The notes under the pieces are model-generated. The model worked only from the letters and a program-made list of their open reading frames with translations. It made no database searches and was not told the DNA's origin. From contig NW_004955417.1 in the NCBI RefSeq assembly GCF_000276665.1, positions 30,479,207-30,543,206 of the forward strand: a DNA stretch of 64,000 bases, written 5' to 3'. The DNA comes from Chinchilla lanigera (Eukaryota > Chordata > Mammalia > Rodentia > Chinchillidae). Positions 1 through 13,300 of this stretch are shown piece by piece. Positions within the stretch are counted from its first letter, which is position 1, and every line of letters starts with the position of its first letter. Both the position numbers and the translations under genes were made by a program.

Positions 1-1247
1 AAGCTGCCCAGAAAACTGCCACCAGACACAAGGAAGTCTGAAAGATGTCTCCCTTGAGTCTGGTGTTATAATTATTTTTGACACCACTTTGAGTATGAGA
101 CTCCCTGGCCCTCCTCAGTTTTGTAGAGGAATAAATCAAGTACCTGCTGCTTTATATATTATTTCAGGGGTCTCTTTAATCTCTCCCGATCATACTTTAG
201 AAAGCAGAGATATTTTAGCTGTGTGGATGGCCTTAGAAGTGTCAGAGAGGTTCTTTCTATGGCTGAGATAAATGCTTTGCTAATAAGAAGGTGGTATTCA
301 CAGTTTAACAGAACTATTTCATACCAGAGACTCAAGGTGAGGAATCTGTTTCCAAAAGCAACATGATAAATCAGAGAAAGGTTGAATTTGGAAGTCAGAT
401 GCTTTTAATTGAAGTTCCATGTTTTTGACTTAAAACTTTTGTGACCTTTGAGATTTTTTTTCCATATGGGGAGAACTAGCTCTCATCAGAGAGTCTGTCT
501 TAGCCACTTTGCCCCGCTGCACGTGACGCCCGACGCTCACAGCGCAGGGAGGGCCGGCTTCCTTGGGCTCAGGACTCAGAGCACAGTGGGCCAGCCCCAA
601 GCAGCGCCATCGTGGAGGAAGAGGCGGAGGAGAAAGGATGCTCAGTTCACAGTGGCCAGGAAGCAGAGCGGGAGCTGTAGTACAGCAGAGCAGGGGAGGG
701 ACCAGACCGGACCCAAGAGACGCCCCTGTGACTCTGCAGCCATCTGCGTGTGTGTTCCCCCATCCCCGTGCTGGGTCTCAAAGCCCTTCAGCTTCAGGGC
801 GAAACTCTACCCTGCCCACCCCATCCATCACAGAGCCATTGTGTAGATCCAAAGGAAACCAACAAGAGACTCTTATTCCCATTTGCATATCAAAAAGACA
901 CTGCTAATAAGAACTGAGCAACTTCCCCAAGCACTCACAGTGAGAAAGCCGCTGTGGGACTGGACTGGAGCCTCCCTGGAAGCCACTGTGTTCTTCACTC
1001 CTCACTCCTACAGGCCATGCCACGGAAGTCTTGCCGCAGCACTCCCTGGCCTAGGCATGACAGGGACTGATGACCATGAGAGCCTCAGTAGTCATCCGGG
1101 GACGTGATTGATCGTTCAGAAAGTGGTTCTATATGACTGACTTTTGTTTTATCATGACAGCACATGAGTACATTTTACAAACTAAGTCAGCTAGTTGCTT
1201 TAAAGACTTTTTAAAGTAAAACCTTTTAAAACTTTCTTTGAAGTCTT
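1..1247. other. No gene or clear repeat recognised
   Basis: Mostly unique-looking sequence. Short open frames occur at 448-846 and 563-907, but they overlap in different frames and show no domain, so they look like chance. A GC-richer patch at about 500-780 separates AT-rich flanks. No RNA gene or SINE is visible. Confidence 0.5.
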
Positions 1248-1560
1248 AATCCTTTTAAGGCTGAATAGTCTTCCCTGGATATAGTACCACAGGGTGTTTA
1301 TCCACTCATCTGTGGTGAATACTTAGCTTACGTTCACCTTTGGGCGACTGCAAATAACGCTGCCCTGAAGATGAACTTCAGAATATCTGTTTGAGTTCCT
1401 GCTTTCAATCCATTTGGTTACAGACCCCAGAGTGGAGTGGATAGATCACAGGCTCTTGTTGAACTGCCTTTGCAAGGTGTTTTCCATAGCAGCTACACAT
1501 ACCCCTCCAGCAATGCACGGAACTTTCACATTCTCTGCATCCTTGGCCATGCTTAGGAAT
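1248..1560 (-). mobile_element. Old L1 (L1M-like) fragment, ORF2 3' region
   Basis: Read on the minus strand, this follows the order typical of the end of mammalian L1 ORF2: the segment encoding the conserved C-terminal part of ORF2p, then the stretch about a target seen through a small set of landmarks (the 'ccactcatctgtggtga' and 'ttgagttcctgctttcaat' blocks on the plus strand). It carries many substitutions and small indels and no open frame, so it is an ancient, dead 5'- and 3'-truncated copy. The subfamily is my inference from divergence. Confidence 0.7.
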
Positions 1561-4500
1561 ATCTGGATTCCCAATAATAGTTCTTGAATTATCTAATAAA
1601 AAAGGTACTATGTTCAAATTCCAAAAGGAAAGGCCTTCAAAAACCACACAGTAGGACAAAATACAATGAGATTTTTCTGACCGTGAAAATGCTGAGACGT
1701 TCACTTTCTTAACTGTCACAGGTGTGGATAGGGCCTCTGCCCTGAGACTGCCTCATAGCGAGGTCGGGAAGGCGGAGGATATTTGCTCCCCCTTGCTGTC
1801 GTCTCTCCATGGATGGATCCCTGGTGGCTTACTGGCCAGAGCCCCACCTGCTCCTTTCCTTATCCCTTCTGTTCACCCGAGCGCTGACCACACCACCTAA
1901 CCCAGCATGTGCTTCTAAACGTGTTCCTCCTTCTCACTGCTATTGTCCCTGACCTGGGGTGGCTGCACCAACACTGGTCTGAGGCCCTTTCCTCTTTTCT
2001 CTGCACTCACAACGACTGCCCCTAGAAGAAGACAGGATGGCACCGTTCACTGCCTCCGCCCCACCCCTGCAGCCCAGCTTCTCGGACCTCGGGTGGAGCA
2101 GAATGTCACATGTCTGTGAGCCAAGCATGACAGCCAACCTGAAGCACGGGTTTTCTTGAGTGACAGTGACTTAAAGCAACAATTTGTGTCTCATTAAAAT
2201 AAACACACCTGTATTATGTTGTTGAAGGCAAACTCATACAAAGTTGAGCAGACCAGAAGCTCTCAAACCTCTACCCGTTGAGGACCTCAGATGGTGGGGC
2301 GAAGAGCCTCGGCTGCAGGGAGGTTTCTCTCCAGGACCCTTGAGAGCAACGATCTGCGGGACCCAGTGCCGCGCCCTTTGCACATCCTCTGTGGCCTCCT
2401 GGGAAGGGGCCTTCGCACAGCTGTGGACCCCTCGTCAAAGGCCCCATCGTGTGGCATCAGGAATGCCCCAGGTCTTCCCTGTCTCTGCTGCGTTCACAGC
2501 TGCTTCTCCCCTGGAATAAGTCTGCTCCCGTCTCTCTAGCGCAGCTGCTCCAGCAGTGCCGTCCATCTCCTCCTCCTGTCTCTACCCCGTGCCCTCTCTT
2601 CTTCAGAGCCCTTCACTCCTCCCTGTCGCACTCACAACCTCACTCACACCTCTGCTGATGCTCAGCAGTGGCTCACATCACACGCTGTTGTACTATTAGT
2701 GTGTCACTTGTCCCCATCTTACAATGCCAGGGCTGTGACAGAGGACATGAGTGAGAGTACAGTTACTAAAGACACTCGCCACGGGTTCGGGCTCCATGGG
2801 AATATTTGCTACATGTGTGACTTTGAGCAGGTTTGGTAACTTTGTAGAACGAGACCAGTGAGTGTGGCAGGTCATGACTAGCCTTCTTCCTAAGGGATGA
2901 CTGGATTTGGGGCTCTGGAGATGTCAGGAAAATGGACATTCATTCGTGAGCACCAGTGGTTCTGCTCTCACTCATCGTAGGGTGCTCCAAACCCGCAGAG
3001 CCACGGAGTAGGTGCTTAGAAAAGGCTTACTGACACAAATATAATTTCTTTCTCACCATCTACATGTTTCTGGCCTTCCATTGCTTCTTTCTGGCCAAAA
3101 CAAAAGCTTGCTTCTTAAAAAATAATGAGAAAAAAAAAAACAACTTGGTGATGGAGAAACCCTGAAGGTGTGGTCCACATCCCTGCTGTTTCAGATTGTC
3201 CTGCCTGCTGCACCCTGGGTTGGCAGGATGATGTCAGGTCGAATAATCAAATTAAAGAGGAGGGACTGAAATGCTGATGGTTGGACTGGGAGGTCCTTTT
3301 CCATTGTGCCACTGGGCGGGGGTCCAAACCACCACGCAGAACGTGAAAGGGAACCTACACTTGGAGACCCATCTTTCAGAGTTACAAAAACCCATTACAC
3401 ATTTGTTGAAAGGAAAATGTTTGTGCATTTGGACAACAACTGCACATAGCTGGGGAGGATGCCAGGAGGCGTGGATAATTGCTTGGGCGGCAGGGGTTTT
3501 GTTCAGGGTCTTGAGCCTAGTGATAGATGAGCCTAAAAACATTGCTTTAAATAAACCAAACCTCTTGGATTAGTGCGGCTGGACTTGGAGTCCCCTGGGA
3601 AAGTGCTGTCTCCTGTGATTTCCAGTACACTCTCCTTCCAAAGAGCTGGAAATACCACAAGGAAACCACTGTTCTCACGGTACTTTTGCCTTTTCCATTT
3701 CTGGTTTTAACTGAGGAAAAAAAAAGATGGTATGTGCAGATCAAAAATGCCATGTATATACAACAGAAAAATGTTTGATCTTTACACCAAATAGAAGTCA
3801 GCCTGGAGATTGAAATAAATTCTAATAAAATAACTTCCGGCATATTCTCATAAGTCTCAGGGATGCAGATTTATACTTATAAGTGTGCTAGGTTTATTGT
3901 ATATTGAGTATCCTAAAGTTGTACGGCATTTAAATTGACAGAAGGTGAAGTGGCAGAATGAAATAACTTAAAATTGGTTAATGTCTAAATTTTTGTGTAG
4001 GACTATTTACTTAAACTACTTCCAAAAATGTGCTATAATTAAATAAGCACATTTAAACAAATATTTATGTTTTTGTAAGAGATTTACTCTGGTCTGCTTA
4101 CAACTTCGCTAGAAGGATTTAATGCACCGTGTCTAGATTATGCTTCAGTAATCTGTGCCAAGTATTTATAGATCACTGTGAGGCAGGAGAGGGCTGAGAG
4201 TTAAGAGTGGGCACTGACTGAAGGGCGCTGTTGACATATGTTAATTCTTTTAAATATGAGCAATTGAGAACATTTAGATAAGATAGCTAAAGGAATGTGA
4301 AGGGTCCTGGAAAAGGGAGAAGATGGGAAGGGACTCTTCAAAGACCCACTGAAGGGGGTGACTTTCTTCAGTGTCGTGCCTCAGTTATCCATTATTAGTA
4401 GCAGAACATGATGACTAAAAAATGAGTTGAAAATTAGTATTTTTAGACTATAAAATCTTGATTTTTTTTTTGTATGCAGCTGGTGTTTAAATGTACCCAA

Positions 4501-4689
4501 AAGAAAAAAATGCAAAGGTTGTTTTTTTAATTTTCTGAATGGCAAATAGAGCAATTACAGACAAGCACATCCTGGGGCCAAAGTGAAAACGATGTCATTG
4601 TTCATATGTGCACATATTAATAAAGACACTGAATTCAATGTACTTGTTTTTCACATAAAGGTATGTGCATGAGAGTGCAGGTGCCCCTT
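1561..4689. other. Unique intergenic-like sequence, no gene seen
   Basis: No recognisable gene, SINE or LINE. A homopolymer A tract lies at about 3129-3140. The open frames at 1405-1719, 3271-3573 and 3547-3843 are short, mutually overlapping or on opposite strands, and without domains. The portion from 3860 to 4640 is AT-rich. Confidence 0.5.
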
Positions 4690-4905
4690 AATGTTCCAGG
4701 GCTCAGAATGTGGAGTCCGGCAGGCGTACCCAGTCCTGACCCCTCTGTCATTCTGTAACGGTTTGACCGTAAGTGCTTTACCTCCCTGAGCAGCCCTGTC
4801 CACCTCGTTAACTAAGAATCCTGATACTTTGCGAAGACATTGTGAGGATTCGGTGGTAATGTACCTACTGTACCAAGCTGAGTGCATTGCGAGGACTGAT
4901 AAACG
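4690..4905 (+). mobile_element. MIR SINE
   Basis: The block order matches the MIR consensus on the plus strand: the 'gagtccggcaggcgtaccc' counterpart of the tRNA-related B-box side, the conserved core with the 'acctccctgagc' segment, then 'cattgtgaggattcggtgg' and the 'gtgcattgcga' tail. Divergence is high, as expected for a family that stopped moving before the mammalian radiation. It is a passive fossil; no activity is implied. Confidence 0.75.
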
Positions 4906-6629
4906 TTTGTCTAGGAGTCATAGCGCTGGCAAGTTTGATAAGGAATGCTGTTAACAGGTGGTCAAAGCACTCATATTCTTAGAAAGCTAGGAGGAATGGT
5001 GCTGGTAAAGTTCGAAGTGAGAAGACCATCAGTATTGAAAGAAATGATGTTAAGATAAATAAATTTAATAGGATCAGCTAGTATAACAACCATGATTATG
5101 TAATGAAACCATCTAAATTTTTCACAGCTGTAGCTCAAATATGGCAGTATCTGGATTTACTGTTTCCACCGAATCCAGTGTAGATTTGAATCCAGCACTC
5201 TCAATGAACCACCTCCAGAGAGTATTTCTTCTCGATTCAGTGAATGTGCCTCAGAATGACTCACATGTTACATCTTGACTACCAGTTCTCTGTTTCTGCA
5301 GTATTCTGTGAGTCATAAGTAGCACTGGGGATTTTGAGCTGCTACTAGAATTCCTTCTGTAAGTATGGAACAATGTTTCCAATCTTCAAACAATCCCTCC
5401 TGCTAGCAAAGTATAGTAAATATACTCAAGAACATTAGGAAGACATGACTCTTCTTTAGATGGCCAGTGACATCTCGCTCAGGGAATTCATTTTCTCTTA
5501 GCTGAAGTAAACACTTTGCCTCAAAGAGCGACAGCAGCCTTCTATCAAGACAGTCGCCTGGACCGTGGAAAGCTCCACTTTAGGGGCTACACAGCGCAGT
5601 TCAGGCTCCAGGAAGCCGACCAGAGAAACAGCTCGAGGGCCTTCCTCCTTCCTGGGCCACTGGGAGGAGAAACCTTAAGGGCCCTGGGATGGAAACTGAG
5701 GAGGCCCTGTGGCCACAGTCCTCCTCCTCAGGCAAGAGCAGGAGGAGGCCACCAGCCACGCAGGGGGTGGTGGGGTGGTCTCCGCGCAGGCTGCGTGGCC
5801 CCTGGAAGCTGGTGAGATTGTGGCGTGCGGTCCCGTCCGCACAGCTGAGAACTAAGATTAATTAGGATCATCTGGTAGTTAGAAGAAAATGAGACCCCAA
5901 GGAAGATGGGGCCACACCACAGAACAGACTCCTGAGGCTTTGAATCCCAACTACATTCCCAAGCTTAATTGGCCTTGGGAAATACCCATGACATAAGTGA
6001 CTCTGAATTCTCCAAATCAATGTTTTCTTACAGTTAAAACAATTAGCGAGTGCAGAAAACATTAAAACAGATCATATTTCTCTTGCTGGGGGAAAACCTG
6101 AGATTTGTTTGCTTTTGGATCATGAAAAAGATCAGACTTTTTTTCTACTTCTAGTAAGTCATTAATGCCTGTCATCTGAAATGTTTATAAATGAGCAATT
6201 AGAACCACTGGAGCATCTTGGGGGAAGCTTTTTTAATTGAAGAATGGACCAGTGCCATATATCAAGTTGTGATTTCTCTGCCTTAGAGAAAACATAATGT
6301 GACACGAGGAGACACAGAGCAGAGTTTGTCCGTGTGGATGAATGTTGTGGGGGTGGGGCAGTGCCCTATGGACGTGGTGGGGACCGAGTTGAGAGTGGAT
6401 AAAGGGAAAGCTACTGCACACTCCTGGCAAGGGCTTACCTGTACTTTCGCGGGGAGGAAGAGAGAGAATGAAGCAGAAAAGCATTGGCCCTGTTTTGACG
6501 GTCAAATGGGGTTATCCTCAACACGAAATCACATTTCTTTATTGAATAAGACTCAGAGTAGCAAAACGATGATTTAGCTCTCAATCAGTTCAATTATTGC
6601 ACAGGAACAATTAAAGAAAAAAGGAAACT
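4906..6629. other. Unique sequence, no gene seen
   Basis: No gene or recognised repeat. A GC-rich patch at 5520-5850 contains an open frame (5516-5815) rich in Gly, Arg and Pro, a composition typical of chance translation of GC-rich DNA. The rest is AT-rich. Confidence 0.5.
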
Positions 6630-7083
6630 ATAAAAAAATGCCATCATTTAAAAGTAAGGACAAATGCTGGAGAGGCTGCAGGGGGAAAGGAACCCTTCTC
6701 CACTGCTGGTGGGAGTGTCGATCGGTGAAACCACTGTGGAAATCAGTTTGGAGATTCCTCTCAAAACTAGGATTGGAAGTCCCACTTAACCCAGCTATTT
6801 CCCTTCTGGGTATTTTTCCAGAAGAATTAAAAATGTCATACACAGTGATATGTGTGCACCCATGTTTATAGCAGTGAAATTTGTCATAGCTAAACCTTGG
6901 AAACAACCTAAATGCCCATCAACTGAGGAACAGATAAAAAAGATATGATATTTCTATACAATGGAGTATTACTCAGCTATACAAAGGAAAACTTGAGGCT
7001 TTTATAGGTAAATGGATGCAACTAGAGACCATACTCATAAGTGAAATAAATCGGACCCACATGTGTAAACATCACATTGTCTC
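6630..7083 (+). mobile_element. L1 3' part: ORF2 C-terminus and start of 3' UTR (left of gap)
   Basis: The frame at 6638-6871 encodes the well-conserved L1 ORF2p C-terminal region: a Cys-rich 'KCWRGC' block, 'LLHCWWECRSVKPLWKSVW', then a segment ending in 'NPAISLLGIFPEE'. It stops early at 6869-6871; homologous sequence continues to the gap (for example 'aatggagtattactcagct'), so this copy has disabling changes. It is 5'-truncated at about 6630-6640 and continues across the N gap into 7414-7740. Its relatives in the window are at 27070-27240 (+) and 63130-63450 (-). Confidence 0.9.
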
Positions 7084-7413
7084 NNNNNNNNNNNNNNNNN
7101 NNNNNNNNNNNNNNNNNNNNNNNNNNNNNNNNNNNNNNNNNNNNNNNNNNNNNNNNNNNNNNNNNNNNNNNNNNNNNNNNNNNNNNNNNNNNNNNNNNNN
7201 NNNNNNNNNNNNNNNNNNNNNNNNNNNNNNNNNNNNNNNNNNNNNNNNNNNNNNNNNNNNNNNNNNNNNNNNNNNNNNNNNNNNNNNNNNNNNNNNNNNN
7301 NNNNNNNNNNNNNNNNNNNNNNNNNNNNNNNNNNNNNNNNNNNNNNNNNNNNNNNNNNNNNNNNNNNNNNNNNNNNNNNNNNNNNNNNNNNNNNNNNNNN
7401 NNNNNNNNNNNNN
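7084..7413. other. Assembly gap (330 N)
   Basis: A run of 330 unknown bases inside an L1 3' end. Open frames drawn across it are artefacts. By comparison with the minus-strand copy at 62380-63100, the missing part should be L1 3' UTR including most of the first duplicated unit. Confidence 0.99.
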
Positions 7414-7740
7414 AACAACCATTGGTGAATTCCTACAATCCTGTCTAGTGAAACTATGTATTGTCTCTAATGTTCTTTTAAATTAGTATTTTCTTATTCC
7501 CTTTAATGATTTGATACATCTTCTATTCTTACATCTGGTAATCTGAGCAACTTCACTGAAGATAACAATATGTAATATAACAACCACTGTTAATCCCTAT
7601 CATTTGGTTTGAAACCCTGTGCCATTTTTAATGACCTTGAGTTGTTTTATTTGTATTTAGCTATTGTTCTTTTTTTTGTACTATTTTCTTTAAAACAAAT
7701 TTAAAAAAATAAAATTGTAAAATAATAAAATAAGAAAAAG
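7414..7740 (+). mobile_element. L1 3' UTR and A-rich end (right of gap)
   Basis: The first bases after the gap match the reverse complement of 62630-62662, so this is the same L1 3' UTR family in the opposite orientation. Two related units can be traced: one begins near the gap edge ('aacaaccattggtgaattc' at 7414) and one at about 7528-7610 (a matching 'aacaaccact' at 7579). The element ends in a T-rich then A-rich stretch at 7665-7735, the remnant of the tail. Confidence 0.85.
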
Positions 7741-9319
7741 GGATGGGGTTCTCTCTCTGCCTACATAATGTGTCATATGGATCATTGTAACACAGGGACT
7801 GGTTTGAGCTTCTCCACACTCTTCCTTCACTGTCATACAATTCAACTATAGGGAATCAACATATAGTAACATCTCCCACATTTGCTCTTCAAGGGGAGGG
7901 AATCACCCACATGTTTGTCCCTGCACTGCAGCTATTACCAAAATCCTGGGGTCATTCTAAGTCACCCTGAACCACACACTATTTTCTGCCCTCGATTCCT
8001 GATGGAGCACTTTTAGGGTATCACGCTCCTTGAAGGACATGCGTGCAGGGATGTGTTAAGGTAATCATGAGTCAGATGGTTCAACATTGCCCTCCCTGAC
8101 AAGTGGGCTCTCTCCAGAGCCCCGGGGTGAGCAGCCCACAGCCCCGCCCCTTGCTCAGCATCCGCACTACATGGACGCTTCAAACACTGGTCCTGGCAGC
8201 CTTACAACATTCATATCTTCTCAAGTCCTTTTCAAAGAGTCCTGTGAATCTGAAATGCAGCCTTTACATGCAGAGGGGAAGGAAACACACTCTCCTGGAA
8301 GTGAGAGGGCCTCTCCATAGCCAAGGGAAGGCCTTGAAGGCAGAGTGTTTGGTTAAGATTAGTCCTTTTCTCCTGGCGGACCACCAAGGACACACTTCCT
8401 CTTCTTTTGTGATATCCTCTGTGTAGACGCACGCTCACTTTGATGTCACTGTGCACTTTGTGGTGTTGAGTCCTCTGCCCCAGGATGGGGATAGAGCAGG
8501 GAGAAACCATGTCCCAAGGGACCAGGGGCTCGGCTTGTAGGGAACAGAGCACATGGGTATGCAGCATGCAGAAACTCTTCATTCTGTAGGAAGTCCTCAG
8601 GAATGTCCTGTGGGTTGGGGTGGGGAGCAGCAGGGACACTGTCCACCCTGAAGAAGGAGAAATGGAATCTCGGTTAGGGTCTTGGGTCTCACTGATCTGT
8701 GCCCCTGGACCTGCTGGCCTCCAGGTGCTCTCTGTATAGCTTCCCTCTGTGCCCCTGGAAGTCTGTGCCTGTGTGCGGGTCATTGTCCATTTCACCAGTG
8801 CTGGGCACAGAGGGTGAGCTGGCCAGACGCTCAAGGGTGAGCAAGCCTGGTGCAGGCAGCCTCCAGGGCCAGCTTTACCAGCTCAGCAGGGTGAGCAGTG
8901 CTCCGAATTGCAGCCCTCTGCCTCCAGCCCTTAGCTCTCCTGTGGTCCACATTTGGTGCCCCTTGAAACTCCAACAACTCCAACTTTGTAAATGCACTGA
9001 TAGTTATCAGAAAAGTGGCTGGGTGTCTACGACATTTTCCCAGCTATGTTGCAGTTCCTTCTTACCGAGTGAATAAATCAATGATTAGGACACATAGAGG
9101 GAAGCAAAGACACCGACGGAAGCTGGAAAAGATCACGAGAGTGACTGTGTCAGCACTTCTGATGCCAGCTCAGCTCCCCTGGGGACCTGAGAATGTGAGG
9201 ACCTCCACGGCACTGCAGGACGTAAGCTGGCATGGCAGGTGGGGGACACCGAGGCACAGGTGAGCTTGCGCGGCTTTGTAGACTTGCAGGGGGAAGGGCT
9301 TGTGGGACATCGGAAGAAA
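7741..9319. other. Unique sequence, no gene seen
   Basis: The longest frame, 8232-8834 on the minus strand (200 codons), is Ser/Thr/Pro-rich, has no recognisable domain and is overlapped by plus-strand frames. I see no splice-flanked conserved exon and no known repeat. Confidence 0.45.
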
Positions 9320-9525
9320 CACTGCACACCCACTTCCATAATTTTGTTTAATCCTCATGACCAGGGTAAACAATACTATCCTCGTCTCCACTACAAATGA
9401 AAACACCGAGCTTAGACAGAAAGCTGCCTGGCCAGGGCCTCACAAGCCAGGAACACTGAGCCAGGCAGGTTCAGTCCCAGACCTGTCCTCATCAAAGCTC
9501 TCTCTGCAACCACTCCCCATCGCCT
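9320..9525 (-). mobile_element. MIR SINE
   Basis: In reverse orientation the sequence follows MIR: 'tttgtttaatcctcatgacc', then a 'ctcgtctccactacaaatg' block equivalent to the 'cccattttacagatgagg' core, then 'ggccagggcctcacaagcc' and 'ggcaggttcagtcccagac'. Strongly diverged and non-functional. Confidence 0.7.
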
Positions 9526-9965
9526 TCTCCACCCACTACCTCCACACCCACAGCCAGCGTTCACTGAGCTCAGCAGAACTGGGTGGGGTGAAACGCGAGA
9601 TGCACCGTGAGGAAGCACCAGGAGCTGCCCTCCTCACTCTGGCTCGTGTTCACGGCCTGTACTATCACAATCACCTAGGACCAGAACGAGCTGAAGAGCA
9701 GAGAATCAGAACAACCGAGTGAAAAGACTGACTCTGCCAAAAAAATCAGGAGCCTGAACATGGTGGTCACTGAGCAAAGCAGTGACTAAAGGGATAAAGA
9801 CAGCCAAATATGAACAGGAATGGGGAGATGGCTAACTTAATTAAATAAGTCGGCTTAAAGATGTGGAAACTTAGGTCTAATTTAACAGAAACCATTTCCA
9901 TCATGGGAACTTGTATTTCAGAATAACCTCAGGGGCAGTGGAGGATTCTTCACTTTGGACATTTA

Positions 9966-10390
9966 AAAATAGCTGTACTTACCCAACAGAAGAGAAAGAA
10001 TATGTCCATACAAAGGCATGTGCATGGAGGTTTAGCTGAAAGCAATCCTAACATCCATCCACAACTCAGTGGGTGGAAATCCATGGCATATGGGTACAGT
10101 GGGATAATGCTCATCAAAAAAATAGGACTGAGCCATGCTGTAACACAGATCCGTCTCAGGATAATCACCATGGTTAAACAAAAAGCAAGACTGAAAAGAC
10201 TGCCTGGTCTGACTCCACTTACAAATCAGGTGTAAAAAGCAATCAGGTGCCCAGGGAAGAGAGAGGAGACGGGAGGCGTTGCAGAGGGCCGGAAGGGACG
10301 TGGAGGTGGCAGGTGTGGTCAGGTGTGACTGCGGTGACAACCTCAAGTCCAGTGCTGTCAAGCTGCACACTTTCAATATATGCCGCTTCT
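9966..10390 (+). mobile_element. Old L1 (L1M-like) 3' end
   Basis: The order of blocks matches the 3' end of old mammalian L1s: 'aacatccatccacaactca', 'tacagtgggataatgctcat', then 'tgactccacttacaaatcag' and a GC-rich 3' UTR-like segment ending with 'caagctgcacactttcaa'. It has no long coding frame in sense. The 218-codon minus-strand frame at 10032-10688 runs antisense through this element and is not a gene. Confidence 0.6.
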
Positions 10391-13300
10391 TTGGTACCAG
10401 TTCTGCCACAGGGATGCTGTTTGACAAACGGCAGGGAACAAACACTTTACCACAAGCCTGCGGAGCACACGGGGGTTCAGGCTGCAAGGCTGCATCCCGA
10501 CGCAGAAAGCACGAAGGGCCATGTCTTGACTGTTGCTTGTCCCCAGCATGGCGCCTGTGATCCACTTCCCGCTTCCTGTACCCTCCTGTACATGGCAGAG
10601 AATAGAGCAAAGAGCGCCCGATCCCACCACACAGGGCAAGGCTGATGACACTGGAGGACATTCCTTTCCGTGGATCACGTCCCTGCATTTGAACTATGCT
10701 TTAACATGAGGTTCCTGCATTTACATTCTGTTCCATGAGGCATTCTAATCTTTAAATTTTCTGAATATATAGAACATTGTAAAAGGGCAGGCACTTGTGT
10801 AGCCATCCCTTGACTTTAGTTTTTGCTTCAAATTTCCCTTAAAAACAGACATTTTAGATGAACTCTTACTCCTCATCACTGCCCTCTCTTACCACTTCAC
10901 AGAAGTAGGCGAAGTCCAGGGACTGGCGCGCGTCACACCATCCACATGGCGATGCGCTGTGTGCGCGCACATGCAGGTGGCATGCACACACCAGCGCTGC
11001 GGCCCGGGGCCCCGAGGGCTCGGTCGGGGGCGCCGCAGTGTGGCTTGCTTTTCCCATCTGCTCCGCTCTCGGGTTTATCCACGGTAGTGCAGGTCTCCCA
11101 GTCCCTTCTCCCCACGGCCATCTCGTGAGTTGGCCGGCTCAGCGCTGCTGGGTCACTTCACGGTGGATCGAGACCTTCTCCTGTCCTGTGGTTCCCTCTG
11201 TCCTGAGCCCTTTCTAGCTCTTCCCAGCAGCTCTCTCCCCTCCCTGAGGTCACAACTTCCAGCAGCCTCGGATGACCAATCTACAGGGGAGGTATCCTCC
11301 CTCTCAGCCCCCTCAGCACCACCCCCTCTGTTACTTTGTTTTGTTTTTTACACTACACCCTGTTCAATTTGATAATGCTTACCTTGGACTTTGCCCATTG
11401 GCCCATTGCATGGCTCTTCCAGTAGACTGGGGCCTCTGAAGTCAGGGCTTTCTCTTGCTGACCTTAAGCATTAAGGGAGTCACATTAGCAAAGTGGGTGT
11501 TGCATTAAAGGGATTCAACTAACATTTAGAGAAGGAAAGAATAAGTGGGTAGACAGAAGACTATTCCTTGCCCGGGTTCTGGAACATTACGTTTTAACGT
11601 CAACAAAAGAAGGAGTTTAAAAGACACAGCAGAGATGAAAGAACTTAAATGGGACCTCCCGTCCCTCGCCGCTCCTTGGGCCAGTCTACTCTGGGTGCCG
11701 ATAGTGAAGCGACTGTAAAACTAATGATCGCTCTCAGCCTGCTGGTTCAGAGTCTAAAAGCTGCAGCTCAGCACCTCCAGCTTTTCTTCTTAAATTATCA
11801 ACTCAAACCAAACAACAAAATCCTGGTCACACGAGCCAGATTACCAGAACATAAATCTTATTCTACTGCCTTGTGAAGCATTCAGAGAGCCTGGAACTAA
11901 CTCGTCGTGGGCTTCATGAGTTATTTATACAGGATGTGGATAACTGCTTTTAATGGTTACTTTCTAAAGTTTTGGAAATGTGAAGGAATTTGTAAACTTA
12001 CAAGTAACTATAACTGCTTTTTAATTTTTACTGAGATAGCACTGTTAATACCAAAATGAAAAATTGGAAAATTTGGACAGTAATTTAACTCTAAAATATA
12101 TCTAGAAACAGGGAATAGTTAGGTATAAAAACACAAATGCTATTTACATAAAGATTTATAAAATTTCCCTAGATTATATAATTTTAAATGTATGCATTTT
12201 TCTTGAAGTGGTAAATTTTATTTTTTAGATATCACCTGTGTATAAAAATGTTAAATATTTCACATTACTTTGCAGATGTCATAATGTCTTGTAACTGGAT
12301 AATAATAGTAACGGTCCCCCCCGGGCCCAGTCCTCAGCATTTCCACCCATGGCTCATCGAACATCACAGGACTCTGGAAGGCACAGGGTGTTTTCCCCAT
12401 TTCACAAGCAAAGGAAGGAGTGCTGTGTGAACCAAGACAGAACTCTAAGCTTATGTAGCCTCAAGCACTGCACAACGATGGAAACGAGGTGGATGAGAAA
12501 AGTCACGCTTAGCTCTATGCACAGGTCGTGAGTGATGGTCCCTCTCCCTTCCTTCATTAGGACCTGGAATTCCTACTCCTCCTGCATTCAGTCTTGCATC
12601 ATCAGTGTTTCCCAGATCAGTAAATATGTTTCTACACCATGATTTTTGAATATTTTTGCTATTGCTGTTCAATGCCTTCACCACTCACCCTGTCCAAACC
12701 GCTTGTGCTCTGCCCACCCCTCACACTCATATGCCCGTGCAGGGGCATGTGCATTCATGGTTTCAATCACTCCAGCTTCTTTCTGAGCTGTACATTTAGT
12801 GAAGGAAATATAATGGCTAGACACCTAAGACTACTCAGGAAATATTAACTAGTTGATAGGGAGGAAAATGATATGTCAATGCTTTTACAACCTGATTATT
12901 CTTTTAAATATTAATATTTACTAAACATTTCAACATAATATGATGAACGCGTTGGTTAATAATCTTAAAGATGCTCCCTGATACAAGCCTGAGTATGTAT
13001 TTTATAAAGATTAGAATAGCACGATACAAATGTGTTTTGTGATTTTCATATGCCTGAAAATACTTAGACAGCACTGCATCAGAAGAAACAAAGCAGTGAA
13101 ATACATGCTTCTCAAACTCAGATTGACCTACACGTTCCCAACTGTACCCCGCCGAACCAGCTGTCTCCTTGTCCTGAGATAAACACAGCAGGCTCCAAGC
13201 ACCGCGATGTGACACAAGCTAAGGATGCTCCATGCCCTGCTCCACAAAGCCGGTCAGCATAAAGTTTAGGGATTTTGATGTTCCAAACCCAGATTTTAAA

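Noticed and set aside
7016..7486. Open frames across the 330-N gap
   Set aside because: Unknown bases hide stops; the flanks are L1 3' sequence.
8232..8834. 200-codon minus-strand open frame
   Set aside because: No domain, biased Ser/Thr/Pro composition and opposite-strand frames of similar quality; no exon boundaries that I trust.
10032..10688. 218-codon minus-strand open frame
   Set aside because: It runs antisense through an old L1 3' end at 9966-10390, which explains about half of it as repeat; the rest has no domain.
12325..12450. Possible MIR
   Set aside because: A few blocks such as 'ccccatttcacaagcaaag' resemble the MIR core, but the flanking order is not convincing.
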